In this document: positions 1-7,203 of the stretch, one piece after another
Layout: every line of letters begins with the position of its first letter
Position numbering within the stretch: position 1 is the first letter of the stretch
Assembly: GCA_031285565.1 (NCBI GenBank)
Contig: JAITVY010000105.1
Coordinates: forward strand, 1 to 64,000
DNA: 64,000 bases
Direction: 5' to 3'
Source: Tannerella sp.
GTDB taxonomy: Bacteria; Bacteroidota; Bacteroidia; Bacteroidales; Tannerellaceae
Program-made: the position numbers and the translations under genes
The notes under the pieces: model-generated
The model's input: only the letters and a program-made list of their open reading frames with translations
Database searches by the model: none
What the model was told of the DNA's origin: nothing

Positions 1-36
1 GACATCTGTTAATTCTAATTTCTTTATCTTTCCCAT
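1..36 (-). CDS. Possible 5' end of a gene running off the left edge (transposase-like?)
   Basis: A minus-strand ATG at 36-34 opens twelve codons without a stop, reading MGKIKKLELTDV before the window ends. The lysine-rich start followed by ELT recalls the N-termini of IS630-type transposases of Bacteroidota, but twelve residues cannot establish this. No promoter was recognised upstream. It may be a chance open frame. Confidence 0.2.
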   Translation of the reverse strand, partial: MGKIKKLELTDV

Positions 37-121
37 TATTGATTATCCTATCTAATATAATAACAGGCGAAGTAAAGAAAAATATATTATATAAACTAAT
101 TATGAACATCTACTTATCAGA

Positions 122-196
122 ATAAACCGCATATTTACTTTCATCTTGTTCATGATTTAAAATTCAAAATTTATTGAACTGCAATGATAACGTAAA
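122..196. repeat. Direct repeat, copy 1 (about 75 bp)
   Basis: This stretch recurs at 237-310 with only a few substitutions and one single-base indel. It begins ATAAA(C/A)CGCATATTTACTT and ends TGCAATGATAACGTAAA. It lies in the gene-free region left of rpsP (37-468) and carries no open frame. It could be a duplicated regulatory segment or mobile-element debris. Confidence 0.8.
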
Positions 197-236
197 AAAG
201 GTGCATAAGATTGTGACACATAACAAACTTATCCGG

Positions 237-310
237 ATAAAACGCATATTTACTTTCATCTTGTTCATGATTTAAAATTAAAATATATTGAACTGCAATG
301 ATAACGTAAA
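237..310. repeat. Direct repeat, copy 2 (about 74 bp)
   Basis: Second copy of the repeat at 122-196, offset by 114-115 bases. The rest of 37-468 contains AT-rich sequence and the rpsP terminator, and I see no gene in it. Confidence 0.8.
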
Positions 311-407
311 TTTGTAATGGTTTTGTAACAAATTCAACAAATGCCATCTTTTTATCAATGAAACCTTTTGTTTAAATATTTATATGCTGTGTAGAATGAG
401 GGGTACA

Positions 408-443
408 AAAAAAAGAAGATTACCAACCGGCAATCTTCTTTTT
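408..443 (-). terminator. Rho-independent terminator of rpsP
   Basis: The arms AAAAAGAAGATT and AATCTTCTTTTT enclose a short GC-containing loop. On the minus strand the hairpin follows the rpsP stop codon (469) by about 25 bases and runs into a T stretch. It is nearly symmetric and could work in both directions. Confidence 0.8.
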
Positions 444-468
444 AATTATAGTAAGAAATAACTTTTTC

Positions 469-1164
469 TTATTCAGCAGCTTCTGCTTTAGGTTCTTCTG
501 CAGGTGTTTCAGCCGGAGCTTCTACTTCAACCTTCACTTCTTCAGCCGGAGCTTCTGCTTCTGTAGGAGTTTCTACTTCTGCTTTAACTTCTTCTACCGG
601 AGCAGCATTTTCTACTGGAGTTTCTTCTACAGCCGATGCTTCTTCTACTGCTGGAGCTTCTTCTGCTCTGGCTTCAGCTTCTTTTTGAGCAGCTTCTGCA
701 GCTAATTCAGCTTTCTTTTGTGCAATCACTTCAGCTTTTGCCTTGTTTACTTCTTTTTCGGCATCCAGACGTGCTTTCGCTACTGCTTTATTAGCTTCGC
801 GGTCTTTGTCTTTTTGCGTTTGTATAGAAGATTTCTTTTCTGATATCCATGCCTGAAACTTTGTTTCGGCAGCAGCTTCATCAAAAGCTCCTTTTTTAAC
901 TCCTTCTAATAGATGCTTTTTAAAGCATACACCTTCGCGTGATAAAATCATACGCGCTGTATCTGTTGGTTGTGCACCAACCTGTAACCAATACAAAGCT
1001 CTTTCGAAATTCAAATCTATTGTAGCAGGATTAGTGTTCGGATTATAAGAACCTACCCTTTCAATAAACTTTCCATCCCGTGGAGCCCTGCTGTCTGCGA
1101 CAACGACCTGATAAAAGGCATATCCTTTACGGCCGAATCTCTGCAATCTGATTTTTGTTGCCAT
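469..1164 (-). CDS. rpsP: 30S ribosomal protein bS16 with a long acidic C-terminal tail
   Basis: Small-subunit ribosomal protein S16. The first ~85 residues match the family: [20 protein letters not shown] at the start, then [22 protein letters not shown] and a tail of the S16 fold around [18 protein letters not shown]. Typical bS16 has 80-90 residues; this one has 231. Residues ~105-160 are lysine- and alanine-rich and probably helical. Residues ~160-231 are almost only Glu, Ala, Pro and Val ([18 protein letters not shown]). Long tails of this kind are known in S16 of Bacteroidota. The gene stands alone between its own promoter and terminator. The tail is probably disordered and its role is unknown. 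Confidence 0.97.
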   Translation of the reverse strand: MATKIRLQRFGRKGYAFYQVVVADSRAPRDGKFIERVGSYNPNTNPATIDLNFERALYWLQVGAQPTDTARMILSREGVCFKKHLLEGVKKGAFDEAAAETKFQAWISEKKSSIQTQKDKDREANKAVAKARLDAEKEVNKAKAEVIAQKKAELAAEAAQKEAEARAEEAPAVEEASAVEETPVENAAPVEEVKAEVETPTEAEAPAEEVKVEVEAPAETPAEEPKAEAAE

Positions 1165-1204
1165 TTGTTTGAATGATTTGTTAATAACTTCGCATTAGCG
1201 GCTG

Positions 1205-1212
1205 CAAAGGTA
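1205..1212 (-). promoter_or_regulatory. -7 box of the rpsP promoter
   Basis: The minus strand reads TACCTTTG, a perfect TAnnTTTG box of the Bacteroides primary sigma factor, about 40 nt before the rpsP start. No clear TTTG -33 element lies 19-21 nt upstream. Confidence 0.6.
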
Positions 1213-1378
1213 ATAAAAAATAAATAATTACCTATTGATTCTTTCTCTTTTTTATATTTATAGAAAAACAATTTGTGTAATGTCACTACAAAACGATATT
1301 TATCCGAGTGTATTTATTTTTTAGAACTTGTTTATTGCTTGCGTATTCTTTGAGTTATTATGCATCAAGCTTTTATTA

Positions 1379-2071
1379 TTACTCATCGGATATATGATAG
1401 ATTCTACAGTTTTCTATTTTCCATGATTGTAAATTGTCAAAACTCAATTTTTTGAACTTGCTGTTTTCTATATTTATAAGACCGGCTTTCAAAATAGTCA
1501 ACGTATTGGCATCACATCCGTGGATGTGTACATGGCTTTCCGCGTTTACCTTTATCTCATCTGTTTCGATATTACGAATTTCTGTTACGACTCCATTTAA
1601 TTTGTTGATAACATTAACCGTTGATGTATGTAGTTTAAGGTTCATGCCTGAAATTGCCACATTGTCTTTGTCTGCTTTCTCATATTTTTGTCCAAGCTCA
1701 TCTAATTTTACTTTTATCGTTAATGTATCATTGAGCGTATTCATTGTAATAAAACCAGCTAAATCTACCGGTATAGCAAGTTTATCTCTCTCATTTTCTG
1801 TCGAAACCGGATTGAAAGATAGGGTGCATTCGTCTGTAAACCAATAGTGATGCACATTCGGATCAACCTGATATTTATCCAAAACAACTACTTTATATGA
1901 TCCTGTTTCTAAATGGGAATACTCGGATACAGTAATCTCTACATTTTCATAATTGAGTGGCGACACAGTATAATTTTTTCTGTCGGAAAAAGAAAATGCG
2001 ATTATAAAGGCAAGTGATATAACGAGAATCGACAGGATGATTCCTATTGTTATTTTAGTTGTTAGTCTCAT
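1379..2071 (-). CDS. Membrane-anchored hypothetical protein of the GntR-ABC operon
   Basis: A 230-residue protein with one N-terminal hydrophobic segment (about residues 8-27, IGIILSILVISLAFIIAFSF) and a probably extracytoplasmic beta-rich remainder. It is not a recognised enzyme. The C-terminal ~100 residues (IETDEIKVNAESHVHIHGCD, then LTILKAGLINIENSKFKKLS) show strand-like repeats resembling the beta-helical adhesin-like fold of DUF2807-type proteins; this is inference. It is the last gene of an operon, five bases after the GntR regulator gene, so it is probably co-expressed with the ABC exporter and may sense or shape its function at the membrane. Confidence 0.7.
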   Translation of the reverse strand: MRLTTKITIGIILSILVISLAFIIAFSFSDRKNYTVSPLNYENVEITVSEYSHLETGSYKVVVLDKYQVDPNVHHYWFTDECTLSFNPVSTENERDKLAIPVDLAGFITMNTLNDTLTIKVKLDELGQKYEKADKDNVAISGMNLKLHTSTVNVINKLNGVVTEIRNIETDEIKVNAESHVHIHGCDANTLTILKAGLINIENSKFKKLSFDNLQSWKIENCRIYHISDE

Positions 2072-2076
2072 ACTAC

Positions 2077-2445
2077 TTATTTTTCTTGTTGTTTATACGT
2101 GTTATACATCTCCGTAATTTTTTCTATCGGAATGTCGAGCATATAGATTTGTTTAAAGAAATCGTTGATTTCATGCCGGAGGAAATAGTCTTTTCTTATT
2201 GAGATTATTTTTTTCTTAGCTCCGGCATTCACAAAATAACCGATACCCCGTTTATTAAAAATAATTTCCGACGATTGAAGATACTCAAATGACCGCATGA
2301 CAGTATTGAAGTTCACCTCTACAACCGAAGCATATTCGCGTACAGATGGGATACGTTCTTCTTCCTTATATTTCCCGAGCAATATTTCATCGCATATTCG
2401 CTCGGCTATTTGCAAATAGATTGCTTTATTATCTTTAAAATTCAT
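2077..2445 (-). CDS. GntR-family regulator, YtrA subfamily
   Basis: A 122-residue repressor. The N-terminal winged helix of the GntR family is clear: IYLQIAERICDEILLGKYKE, then the recognition region RIPSVREYASVVEVNFNTVMRSFEYL, then the wing IIFNKRGIGYFV. The C-terminal part is only ~50 residues, as in YtrA-type members, which lack a large effector domain and usually control a neighbouring ABC transporter. It lies two bases before the permease stop in operon order and five bases ahead of the anchored protein. The palindrome at 4215-4228, overlapping the operon's predicted transcription start, is a likely target. Signals for such regulators are often cell-envelope stress or peptide antibiotics; nothing here shows which. 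Confidence 0.9.
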   Translation of the reverse strand: MNFKDNKAIYLQIAERICDEILLGKYKEEERIPSVREYASVVEVNFNTVMRSFEYLQSSEIIFNKRGIGYFVNAGAKKKIISIRKDYFLRHEINDFFKQIYMLDIPIEKITEMYNTYKQQEK

Positions 2446-2447
2446 AC

Positions 2448-3296
2448 TTAGAAGCGTTTAATTATTTCTGATTCGCGAAACCTGAAAAATGCAAGTGTCC
2501 AGTTGATAAGCGCACAGACAGATAAAATGAATGCTGTCCCTGTGAATACTTTGTCTTCATCAAGACGCCCTTCCATTTGTGGCTCAAAGGAACTGAGCAT
2601 ATTGAAAAAACTGTTGAAGTCTCCGTAAAACAATAAAATTGTCCACCGGCATATTAAAATAAACGCAATCGTGATAATCACGCCGGCTGAGAACGTTTTT
2701 ATAAACGTTGCTTTCTCCCAGAAAGTAGCGCCTAAGATAAATATCGATTGGAAGAAAAGATACATTCCCACAGCTATTCCGAAGAAAGATTTACTGTAAA
2801 AGAAATAATTGCCGGGATGTCCTTCGCCCGGAGATATCAGTTGCCTCAAATCCATAAACCGGATATCCAGATCCGGATAACGTGCTGAGCAAATTCCTAC
2901 ACGTAGTGCATCCACAATCCAGAATGAAATAAAAAAGGCAATGATGTATCCGATCGTAATAATCATCCACCGGGATAAATATTTTTCCAGATTCGAAGAA
3001 GGACTGATTAAATAGAATATTCGTTTTACTTTATTATTCATCGGTTTCATTATCGTGGAAGCAAAAAGAATTCCAAACACAGGAAACAGGAACGTCATGA
3101 ATATTAATAAATCTCCATTAACATCCGTATAAGATCCTCCCGCAATTTTATTGTAAAGAAAAAGGGATCGCCATATTAATATAACTCCTAATATGCCGGT
3201 CATAGTCAGGAACAGTAACAGGTACCATTTCCCATTTTCCAGGAAGTCTTTTCTGAAAACCATTCCTAATCGTTTTATATCAATTATATTATTCAT
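2448..3296 (-). CDS. ABC transporter permease-like membrane protein
   Basis: A 282-residue integral membrane protein with about six hydrophobic segments (for example YLLLFLTMTGILGVILI at 25-41 and AGVIITIAFILICRWTILLF near 200). It has no recognisable enzyme motif. It lies twelve bases downstream of the ATPase gene and just before the GntR gene, the place where ABC-2-like permeases sit in YtrA-type operons. It should dimerise in the inner membrane and pair with the ATPase at 3309-4154. The substrate is unknown. Confidence 0.8.
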   Translation of the reverse strand: MNNIIDIKRLGMVFRKDFLENGKWYLLLFLTMTGILGVILIWRSLFLYNKIAGGSYTDVNGDLLIFMTFLFPVFGILFASTIMKPMNNKVKRIFYLISPSSNLEKYLSRWMIITIGYIIAFFISFWIVDALRVGICSARYPDLDIRFMDLRQLISPGEGHPGNYFFYSKSFFGIAVGMYLFFQSIFILGATFWEKATFIKTFSAGVIITIAFILICRWTILLFYGDFNSFFNMLSSFEPQMEGRLDEDKVFTGTAFILSVCALINWTLAFFRFRESEIIKRF

Positions 3297-3308
3297 CGTA
3301 TCTTTGTT

Positions 3309-4154
3309 TTAAAGTTTATTGTCAAACAGTGCTTTTATTTTATCAGGACTTTCTAAGACCGCGTTAAAGAGTATTTCCAGATTAAGTATACTCTCTTCTT
3401 TTCTTTCATTATATAAAAGAGCATTGTATCCCAGTAAAGAAGGAGAAGCGTATATCGCTTTTTCATGGTTCATATCATTTGTCCCATTCACAAAATACAG
3501 ATTCTGGCAAATATCGGTTGCTGCAGCATTCAGTAGTATTGCGTTATTGTCCAGGATAATAACATGTTCTATCAGTTTCTCCACATCCTGTACCTGATGC
3601 GTTGAAATGATGATTGTACGTTCGTCGGTCATGTTTGAAGCAATGAATTTTTTAAATTGACTTTTGCCCGGAATATCCAGTCCGTTTGTCGGCTCATCCA
3701 TTATCAATAGCGAAGTGTTTGTAGCCAGTGCAAAGCTCATAAATACCTTTTTTTTCTGTCCCATCGAAAGCGCCCCCAGATTGATATCTAAATCTTCATC
3801 CAGATCGAAATGCTTTAAGTTTTGCTGCAACTGCTCTTGACTGAACTTCGGATAAAAAGAACTGTTTATGGCTATATACCTTTTCAGCGGTATATGGGGG
3901 AGCATAAATTCTTCCGTAACAATAAACATGTCTCTTAAAACGGAAGGCAGACGCTTTGATATATTTTCGTCATTATACGATACGTTGCCTTTTCGGGGTT
4001 GTAACAGGCCGGTCATTAAGTAGAGCAGGGTAGACTTGCCCGCTCCGTTTTTACCTAATAATCCATAAACTTTTCCTTTTTCTACCGATAAAGAGAAATC
4101 TTTAAAAACAGTTTTCTTCTTGTATCGAAAAGTGATTTCTTCTACTTTAATCAT
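3309..4154 (-). CDS. ABC transporter ATP-binding protein
   Basis: A 281-residue ABC ATPase with every core motif: Walker A GLLGKNGAGKST (about residues 31-42), signature LSMGQKKK (near 128), Walker B LLIMDEPTNGLD (near 148) and the switch histidine in STHQ (near 184). The last ~80 residues form a variable extension. It resembles the YtrB/EcsA/CcmA-like exporters coupled to GntR regulators. It is the first gene of a four-gene operon with a strong promoter and putative operator directly upstream. It should power the permease encoded next; the cargo cannot be told from the sequence. Confidence 0.95.
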   Translation of the reverse strand: MIKVEEITFRYKKKTVFKDFSLSVEKGKVYGLLGKNGAGKSTLLYLMTGLLQPRKGNVSYNDENISKRLPSVLRDMFIVTEEFMLPHIPLKRYIAINSSFYPKFSQEQLQQNLKHFDLDEDLDINLGALSMGQKKKVFMSFALATNTSLLIMDEPTNGLDIPGKSQFKKFIASNMTDERTIIISTHQVQDVEKLIEHVIILDNNAILLNAAATDICQNLYFVNGTNDMNHEKAIYASPSLLGYNALLYNERKEESILNLEILFNAVLESPDKIKALFDNKL

Positions 4155-4214
4155 AGTGTTTTTCTGTTTAATGGGTTTATTATTATGCGATTAAATGTTG
4201 ATATGCGTGTAATA

Positions 4215-4228
4215 GTGTATTAGTACAC
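4215..4228 (-). promoter_or_regulatory. Candidate GntR/YtrA operator
   Basis: A perfect inverted repeat GTGTA-TTAG-TACAC lies two bases downstream of the -7 box of the ABC operon, where it would cover the transcription start. The half-site AGTGTA matches the half-site reported for Bacillus subtilis YtrA, although the spacer there is longer. Position and symmetry suggest autoregulation by the GntR protein encoded in the operon. Confidence 0.6.
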
Positions 4229-4230
4229 AA

Positions 4231-4262
4231 CAAATGTAGATATCTATTTTTAATAACCAAAA
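4231..4262 (-). promoter_or_regulatory. Consensus Bacteroides promoter of the ABC-GntR operon
   Basis: On the minus strand TTTTG (4262-4258) is followed after exactly 19 nt by TACATTTG (4238-4231), matching both boxes of the Bacteroides promoter consensus. Transcription should start near 4225, giving a leader of about 70 nt before the ATPase ATG. Confidence 0.8.
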
Positions 4263-4341
4263 GAAAACGAAACTTTTTTCTTATAAAATGCTACTAATTC
4301 ATAATATTTTTTCAATAGGTCAATTCATTCATTTTATTACG

Positions 4342-4349
4342 TAAATTTG
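4342..4349 (+). promoter_or_regulatory. -7 box upstream of the TPR gene
   Basis: TAAATTTG fits TAnnTTTG and ends 19 nt before the ATG at 4369. No good -33 element is visible. Confidence 0.45.
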
Positions 4350-4368
4350 CCGTATAAAATAGAATCGA

Positions 4369-5205
4369 ATGAAACTTAGTTTTTTATACCTTATTATTCT
4401 TGCGATATTTTCTGTTTCATCCATAACGCTGAATGCCCAATCGTATGAAGATATGATTGCAAAAAGTTATGAGTATGTAGATAATAATGACCTGTTTGCT
4501 GCCGAAGAGACATTAAAAGCAGCTATGCGTCTTGAACCTGCCAACCGGTATAATTATGCTTTGCTGACAAATTTAGGGACCGTTCAGCGTCGCCAGGGTA
4601 AATTTGACGATGCGGTTATTTCGTATACCGCTGCGTTAAGTCAGCAACCGAAAAGTGATCTGATCCTTCGGAATCGTGCTGAAACATATGCCGAAATGGG
4701 TAAGACCGAAAATGCTTTGCTTGATTATGAAACATTGCTTTCAATCAATCCGCTGGATGAGGATGCTTTATATAACCGAGGTTTGCTTTATATTCAGACA
4801 GAGAATTTTCTTTTAGCTGAAGCTGATTTCGAAAGGGTGCTTGAATTGAATCCCGAAACGGAGAAAGGACGAATGGGTTTTGCTATTTTAGAAAAGGTTC
4901 GGCGAAATTACAGCGAGAGTGAAATTATTTTCAATTATCTTATAGACAAGAATCCTCGTAACTGGCGTCTTTATGAAGAACGTGCAGAACTTTATTTTCT
5001 GATGGATAAAAAAGGGCGTGCTATGTCTGACCTGAATAAGGTTTTTGCCGAAGTTGCCGAACCTTCTGCTGAATTGTATGTACTTCGCGGCAGGGTTAAA
5101 CTGGCTCAATATGAGAAAGAATCTGCTGCCATTGATTTCAAAAAGGCACAGGAATTAGGATATGATGCTGAGACGATAGCAACGCTGCTCAAGCAATCGT
5201 TTTAA
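4369..5205 (+). CDS. Exported tetratricopeptide-repeat protein
   Basis: A 278-residue protein with a signal peptide (hydrophobic LIILAIFSVSSI, probable cleavage after LNA near residue 24). From ~27 to ~275 it consists of successive TPR units with typical spacing, for example YALLTNLGTVQRRQGKFDDA, LILRNRAETYAEMGKTENAL, ALYNRGLLYIQTENFLLAEA and LYVLRGRVKLAQYEKESAAI. TPR arrays mediate protein-protein contact; no catalytic domain is present. It stands alone between divergent and convergent neighbours. It probably acts as a periplasmic scaffold, partner unknown. Confidence 0.9.
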   Translation: MKLSFLYLIILAIFSVSSITLNAQSYEDMIAKSYEYVDNNDLFAAEETLKAAMRLEPANRYNYALLTNLGTVQRRQGKFDDAVISYTAALSQQPKSDLILRNRAETYAEMGKTENALLDYETLLSINPLDEDALYNRGLLYIQTENFLLAEADFERVLELNPETEKGRMGFAILEKVRRNYSESEIIFNYLIDKNPRNWRLYEERAELYFLMDKKGRAMSDLNKVFAEVAEPSAELYVLRGRVKLAQYEKESAAIDFKKAQELGYDAETIATLLKQSF

Positions 5206-5215
5206 TTTTTAATGG

Positions 5216-5252
5216 GGAGACAGGAGTAAAGGAGTAATCAACCGTTGTCTCC
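5216..5252. repeat. Small inverted repeat after the TPR gene
   Basis: GGAGACA and TGTCTCC flank a core with the tandem motif GGAGTAA/AGGAGTAA. It begins eleven bases after the TPR stop codon and could form a weak terminator hairpin, but it has no T tract. Confidence 0.4.
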
Positions 5253-5296
5253 GGAATCCAGTGGATTATAATAAAAATGTGATCGAAATAATGATA

Positions 5297-5347
5297 AATG
5301 GTTAACACGAATCATTAGTTATCGTCTTCTGATTCACATTAACCATT
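5297..5347. repeat. Imperfect inverted repeat between convergent genes
   Basis: The 18-base arms (AATGGTTAACACGAATCA at 5297 and TGATTCACATTAACCATT at 5330) pair except for three central positions. The element sits between the ends of the TPR gene and leuB and may act as a bidirectional terminator. Its right arm belongs to a family of TTAACCATTAATCATTAATC-like strings seen in several gaps of this window. Confidence 0.5.
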
Positions 5348-5359
5348 AATCATTAATCA

Positions 5360-6427
5360 CTATTTAAGAATATAATCTGCAATCCAATCACCCACTGCTG
5401 AAGTTGAATGCGGGGTGGTACCTTGTGCAATATCTTCTGTTACCATACCTGCAGCCATTGAAGCTGTTACGGCATTCCGGATGATTTCTCCTTCCTGCAT
5501 TAAGCCAAAGGCATATTCAAACATTAATGCTGCGGATAAAATGGTAGCCAACGGATTTGCTATATTTTTCCCGGCTGCTTGTGGGTATGAACCATGGATC
5601 GGTTCAAATACAGAGGTATGGATACCTATGGATGCGGAAGGCAACATTCCTAACGAACCGGTAATTACGGATGCTTCATCTGTCAGAATATCACCGAACA
5701 TGTTTTCCGTTACCAGCACATCGAAACTTTTCGGCCATTGAATTAAACGCATAGCTGCATTATCAACGAACATATATTCTGTTTCTATAGCCGGATATTC
5801 TTTTTCAATTTCCTGTGCAACCTGTCTCCATAAACGAGATGTTGCCAGTACATTTGCCTTATCAACAATGGTTACTTTTTTACGCCGCTTCCCGGCATAT
5901 TCATAAGCCAGGCGAACGATGCGTTCAATTTCTTCACGGGTATAGACACACGTATCATAGGCTGTATTCCCGTCTTCACTACGTCCTTGCGGCCGACCAA
6001 AATACATGCCTCCCGTCAGTTCGCGGATACACATAAAATCGACGCCATCTACCAATTCCGAACGTAAAGGTGATTGATGGAGTAAAGAAGGGAAGGTGGT
6101 TACCGGACGGATATTGGCATATAAGCCCAGTTTTTTGCGCATAGCTAACAAGCCCTGCTCGGGACGTACCTTTGCAGAAGGATCATTGTCGTATTTAGGC
6201 GATCCGATTGCGCCAAAAAGTACGGCATCGCTTTGCATACAAAGTGTATGTGTCTCGTCCGGATACGGATTCCCTACAGCGTCAATCGCAGTTGCACCAA
6301 CCAACGCTTCTGTTGATGTCAACTCATGATTATATTTTACACAAACGGCCTTGACCGCTTTCATAGCTTGTGCTATAATTTCCGGACCGATACCATCGCC
6401 CGGTAAAACAGCAATATTTAATTTCAT
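5360..6427 (-). CDS. leuB: 3-isopropylmalate dehydrogenase
   Basis: Oxidises and decarboxylates 3-isopropylmalate to 2-ketoisocaproate with NAD+, the third step of leucine synthesis; the same enzyme can act on 3-methylmalate in the citramalate route to isoleucine. The 355-residue length is normal. Visible family motifs are [11 protein letters not shown] (7-17), [15 protein letters not shown] (near 135), the lysine/aspartate catalytic region [16 protein letters not shown] (near 187), [12 protein letters not shown] (near 243) and the NAD-binding [19 protein letters not shown] (near 272). It is the last gene of the leu cluster, after mgsA. Confidence 0.97.
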   Translation of the reverse strand: MKLNIAVLPGDGIGPEIIAQAMKAVKAVCVKYNHELTSTEALVGATAIDAVGNPYPDETHTLCMQSDAVLFGAIGSPKYDNDPSAKVRPEQGLLAMRKKLGLYANIRPVTTFPSLLHQSPLRSELVDGVDFMCIRELTGGMYFGRPQGRSEDGNTAYDTCVYTREEIERIVRLAYEYAGKRRKKVTIVDKANVLATSRLWRQVAQEIEKEYPAIETEYMFVDNAAMRLIQWPKSFDVLVTENMFGDILTDEASVITGSLGMLPSASIGIHTSVFEPIHGSYPQAAGKNIANPLATILSAALMFEYAFGLMQEGEIIRNAVTASMAAGMVTEDIAQGTTPHSTSAVGDWIADYILK

Positions 6428-6483
6428 CTTTTAATGTTATAAATTTATAGAATTAATTGAGTAATAATGCGAATCAGTAGTCT

Positions 6484-6625
6484 ACTAAGTTCAAAGTTTC
6501 AGGTTCAATGTTCAAAGTTTCGGTTCATCAATAAGTTCTACTAACTACTTACTACCAACTACTATCTACTTAAAACAATGACTTCTTTAACTCCTGATTG
6601 GGATTAATCATTAACCACTAATCAT
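6484..6625. repeat. Low-complexity intergenic repeats between mgsA and leuB
   Basis: The 200-base gap has no gene. It contains TTCAAAGTTTCAGGTTCAAT repeated in degenerate form (6490-6525), then CTAACTACTTACTACCAACT-like short-period sequence (6540-6572) and ATTAATCATTAACCACTAAT (6604-6624). Similar strings occur at 7163, 41540, 45240 and 61681. Confidence 0.6.
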
Positions 6626-6627
6626 TA

Positions 6628-7077
6628 TTACTCGTTTCTTTTGTAATAAACATATTTTGGTTCCATAGGGACATACGAATCATCATCCCACATGGTACTG
6701 GTAATCATCAGGTCCGCGCTATAGCGGTTACATGCAATCGGAACATTATGTACCCGGCACTGGCGAAGTAACATCTGGATGTCAGCTTCGTGAGGTTGGG
6801 GATTCAAATCATCAATCAGAAAAACAGCCAGGTCAATTTCTTTACGAACCACCATTGCTGCAATTTCTGCATCGCCTCCCAATGGCCCTGAATGCATACG
6901 TGTGATATTAGCATCAATGCCTTTGTCTTCAAATGCTTTTTGAATTAAACCTCCGGTTGTTCCGGTACAGACAAGTTGATGTTCAGCAAGAAAGTCCGCA
7001 TTATGAATTGCCCATTCTATCATGTCCGCTTTACGGTTATCATGTGCCACTAATGCAATTTTTAATTTTCGGTTCAT
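6628..7077 (-). CDS. mgsA: Methylglyoxal synthase
   Basis: Converts dihydroxyacetone phosphate to methylglyoxal and phosphate, a cytosolic bypass of lower glycolysis used when phosphate is scarce or sugar phosphates accumulate. The 149-residue length is typical. Family motifs are IALVAHDNRKADMIEWA (7-23), the phosphate-binding TGTTGG (near 39), SGPLGGDAEIA (near 63) and the active-site stretch FLIDDLNPQPHEADIQMLLR (near 86-105), followed by VPIACNRYSADLMI. It lies inside the leu cluster on the same strand, 126 bases after the LeuA-like synthase and 200 bases before leuB. No metabolic reason for this position is apparent. Confidence 0.96.
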   Translation of the reverse strand: MNRKLKIALVAHDNRKADMIEWAIHNADFLAEHQLVCTGTTGGLIQKAFEDKGIDANITRMHSGPLGGDAEIAAMVVRKEIDLAVFLIDDLNPQPHEADIQMLLRQCRVHNVPIACNRYSADLMITSTMWDDDSYVPMEPKYVYYKRNE

Positions 7078-7159
7078 AGGTCTATTTTTTTAATGATTCT
7101 TTATTCCTACAAGTGATATATTTTTTCCATTACACTGTCCGTCATCTCGGATAAAATGG

Positions 7160-7203
7160 GAGATTATTTACTTTCCACTTTCAATTTTCAACTTTCCATT
7201 AAT
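7160..7203. repeat. Degenerate TTTCCACTTTCAA-type repeat
   Basis: Short-period sequence (TTTCCACTTTCAATTTTCAA then CTTTCCATT) directly after the stop codon of the LeuA-like gene. It belongs to the same class of intergenic low-complexity strings found elsewhere in the window. Confidence 0.5.
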
